A DNA stretch of 64,000 nt. Origin: Leeuwenhoekiella marinoflava DSM 3653. GTDB lineage: Bacteria; Bacteroidota; Bacteroidia; Flavobacteriales; Flavobacteriaceae. Made by a program: the position numbers and the translations under genes. The DNA lies in NCBI RefSeq assembly GCF_900129005.1, contig NZ_FQUN01000008.1, forward strand, positions 212,009-276,008, in the 5' to 3' direction. This document shows, piece after piece, positions 63,991 to 64,000 of this stretch (positions are counted from its first letter, which is position 1; every line of letters begins with the position of its first letter). The notes below the pieces were generated by a model. That model saw nothing but the letters and a program-made list of their open reading frames with translations, searched no databases and had not been told where the DNA came from.

Positions 63991-64000
63991 CAAACTCAAT

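Noticed and set aside
1..64000. CRISPR arrays, insertion sequences, prophage or integrase genes
   Set aside because: No regularly spaced repeats, transposase motifs or phage structural genes were found on either strand.
63943..64000. Open frame from ATG 63943 to the window end
   Set aside because: The frame passes straight through the terminator palindrome and is too short to judge; more sequence would be needed.

Overview
The window comes from a member of the Bacteroidota, class Flavobacteriia, most likely a marine Flavobacteriaceae; I cannot fix the genus. The evidence is SprA (the 2,400-residue type IX secretion translocon protein), a RemB-like gliding protein, alternative complex III genes, TAnnTTTG-type -7 promoter elements in the intergenic gaps, AT-rich DNA and few Shine-Dalgarno-like sites. 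Almost all of it is chromosomal core. I found no insertion sequence, prophage, CRISPR array or rRNA.

Layout. 1-325 (+): tail of an MscS-type channel. 351-8118 (-): a MacAB/TolC-type ABC efflux operon (ATPase, two FtsX-like permeases, adaptor, TolC, second adaptor) ending in tsaB. 8242-10434 (-): cytochrome oxidase assembly genes (a cysteine-free SCO-like protein, true SCO, DUF420, a 72-residue CxxC membrane protein). 10557-13567 (-): ctaB, two subunit III genes and subunit IV. 13708-18022 (-): a Dabb lipoprotein, RemB-like barrel and two TonB proteins. 18078-26747 (-): vanZ-like, gcvH, sprA, ruvA. 26822-29131 (-): malic enzyme. 29204-32781 (-): a three-gene sugar operon (MFS importer, six-hairpin glycosidase, fructokinase-like kinase) that reads as sucrose use. 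32937-36214 (-): ruvB, a cytochrome P450 and queG. 36338-48186 (-): actABCDEF-coxB-coxA, the quinol to cytochrome c to O2 respiratory supercomplex. 48407-48793 (+): a SPOR protein. 48867-53441 (-): rimP-nusA-infB. 53610-54933 (+): a tandem universal stress protein and an unknown 99-residue protein. 55117-55189 (-): tRNA-Gln. 55543-59480 (+): a DUF2723 membrane protein and a polysaccharide deacetylase. 59477-62677 (-): a thioredoxin-fold protein without cysteines, a putative surface protein and a metallophosphoesterase. 62811-63806 (+): a glycosylasparaginase precursor. 63875-63990 (+): a probable small RNA or attenuated leader.

How they work together. The respiratory genes lie in three blocks: the ACIII/oxidase core, the extra oxidase subunits with haem O synthase, and the copper/assembly genes. 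Together they would build a complete ACIII-aa3 chain. The envelope genes (SprA, RemB-like, TonB, TolC, DUF2723) serve outer-membrane secretion, gliding and energy-coupled transport.

The most useful points beyond routine annotation are: an ActC with a C-terminal helix-hairpin-helix domain; two thioredoxin-fold proteins lacking their redox cysteines; a shared TonB-like domain in three neighbouring genes; a terminator-like hairpin just before rimP; a 24-bp perfect hairpin after coxA; a promoter inside the longest ctaB reading frame that moves its start; and a promoter-to-terminator transcription unit without an obvious gene at the right edge. I did not find a convincing wholly new multi-gene system.
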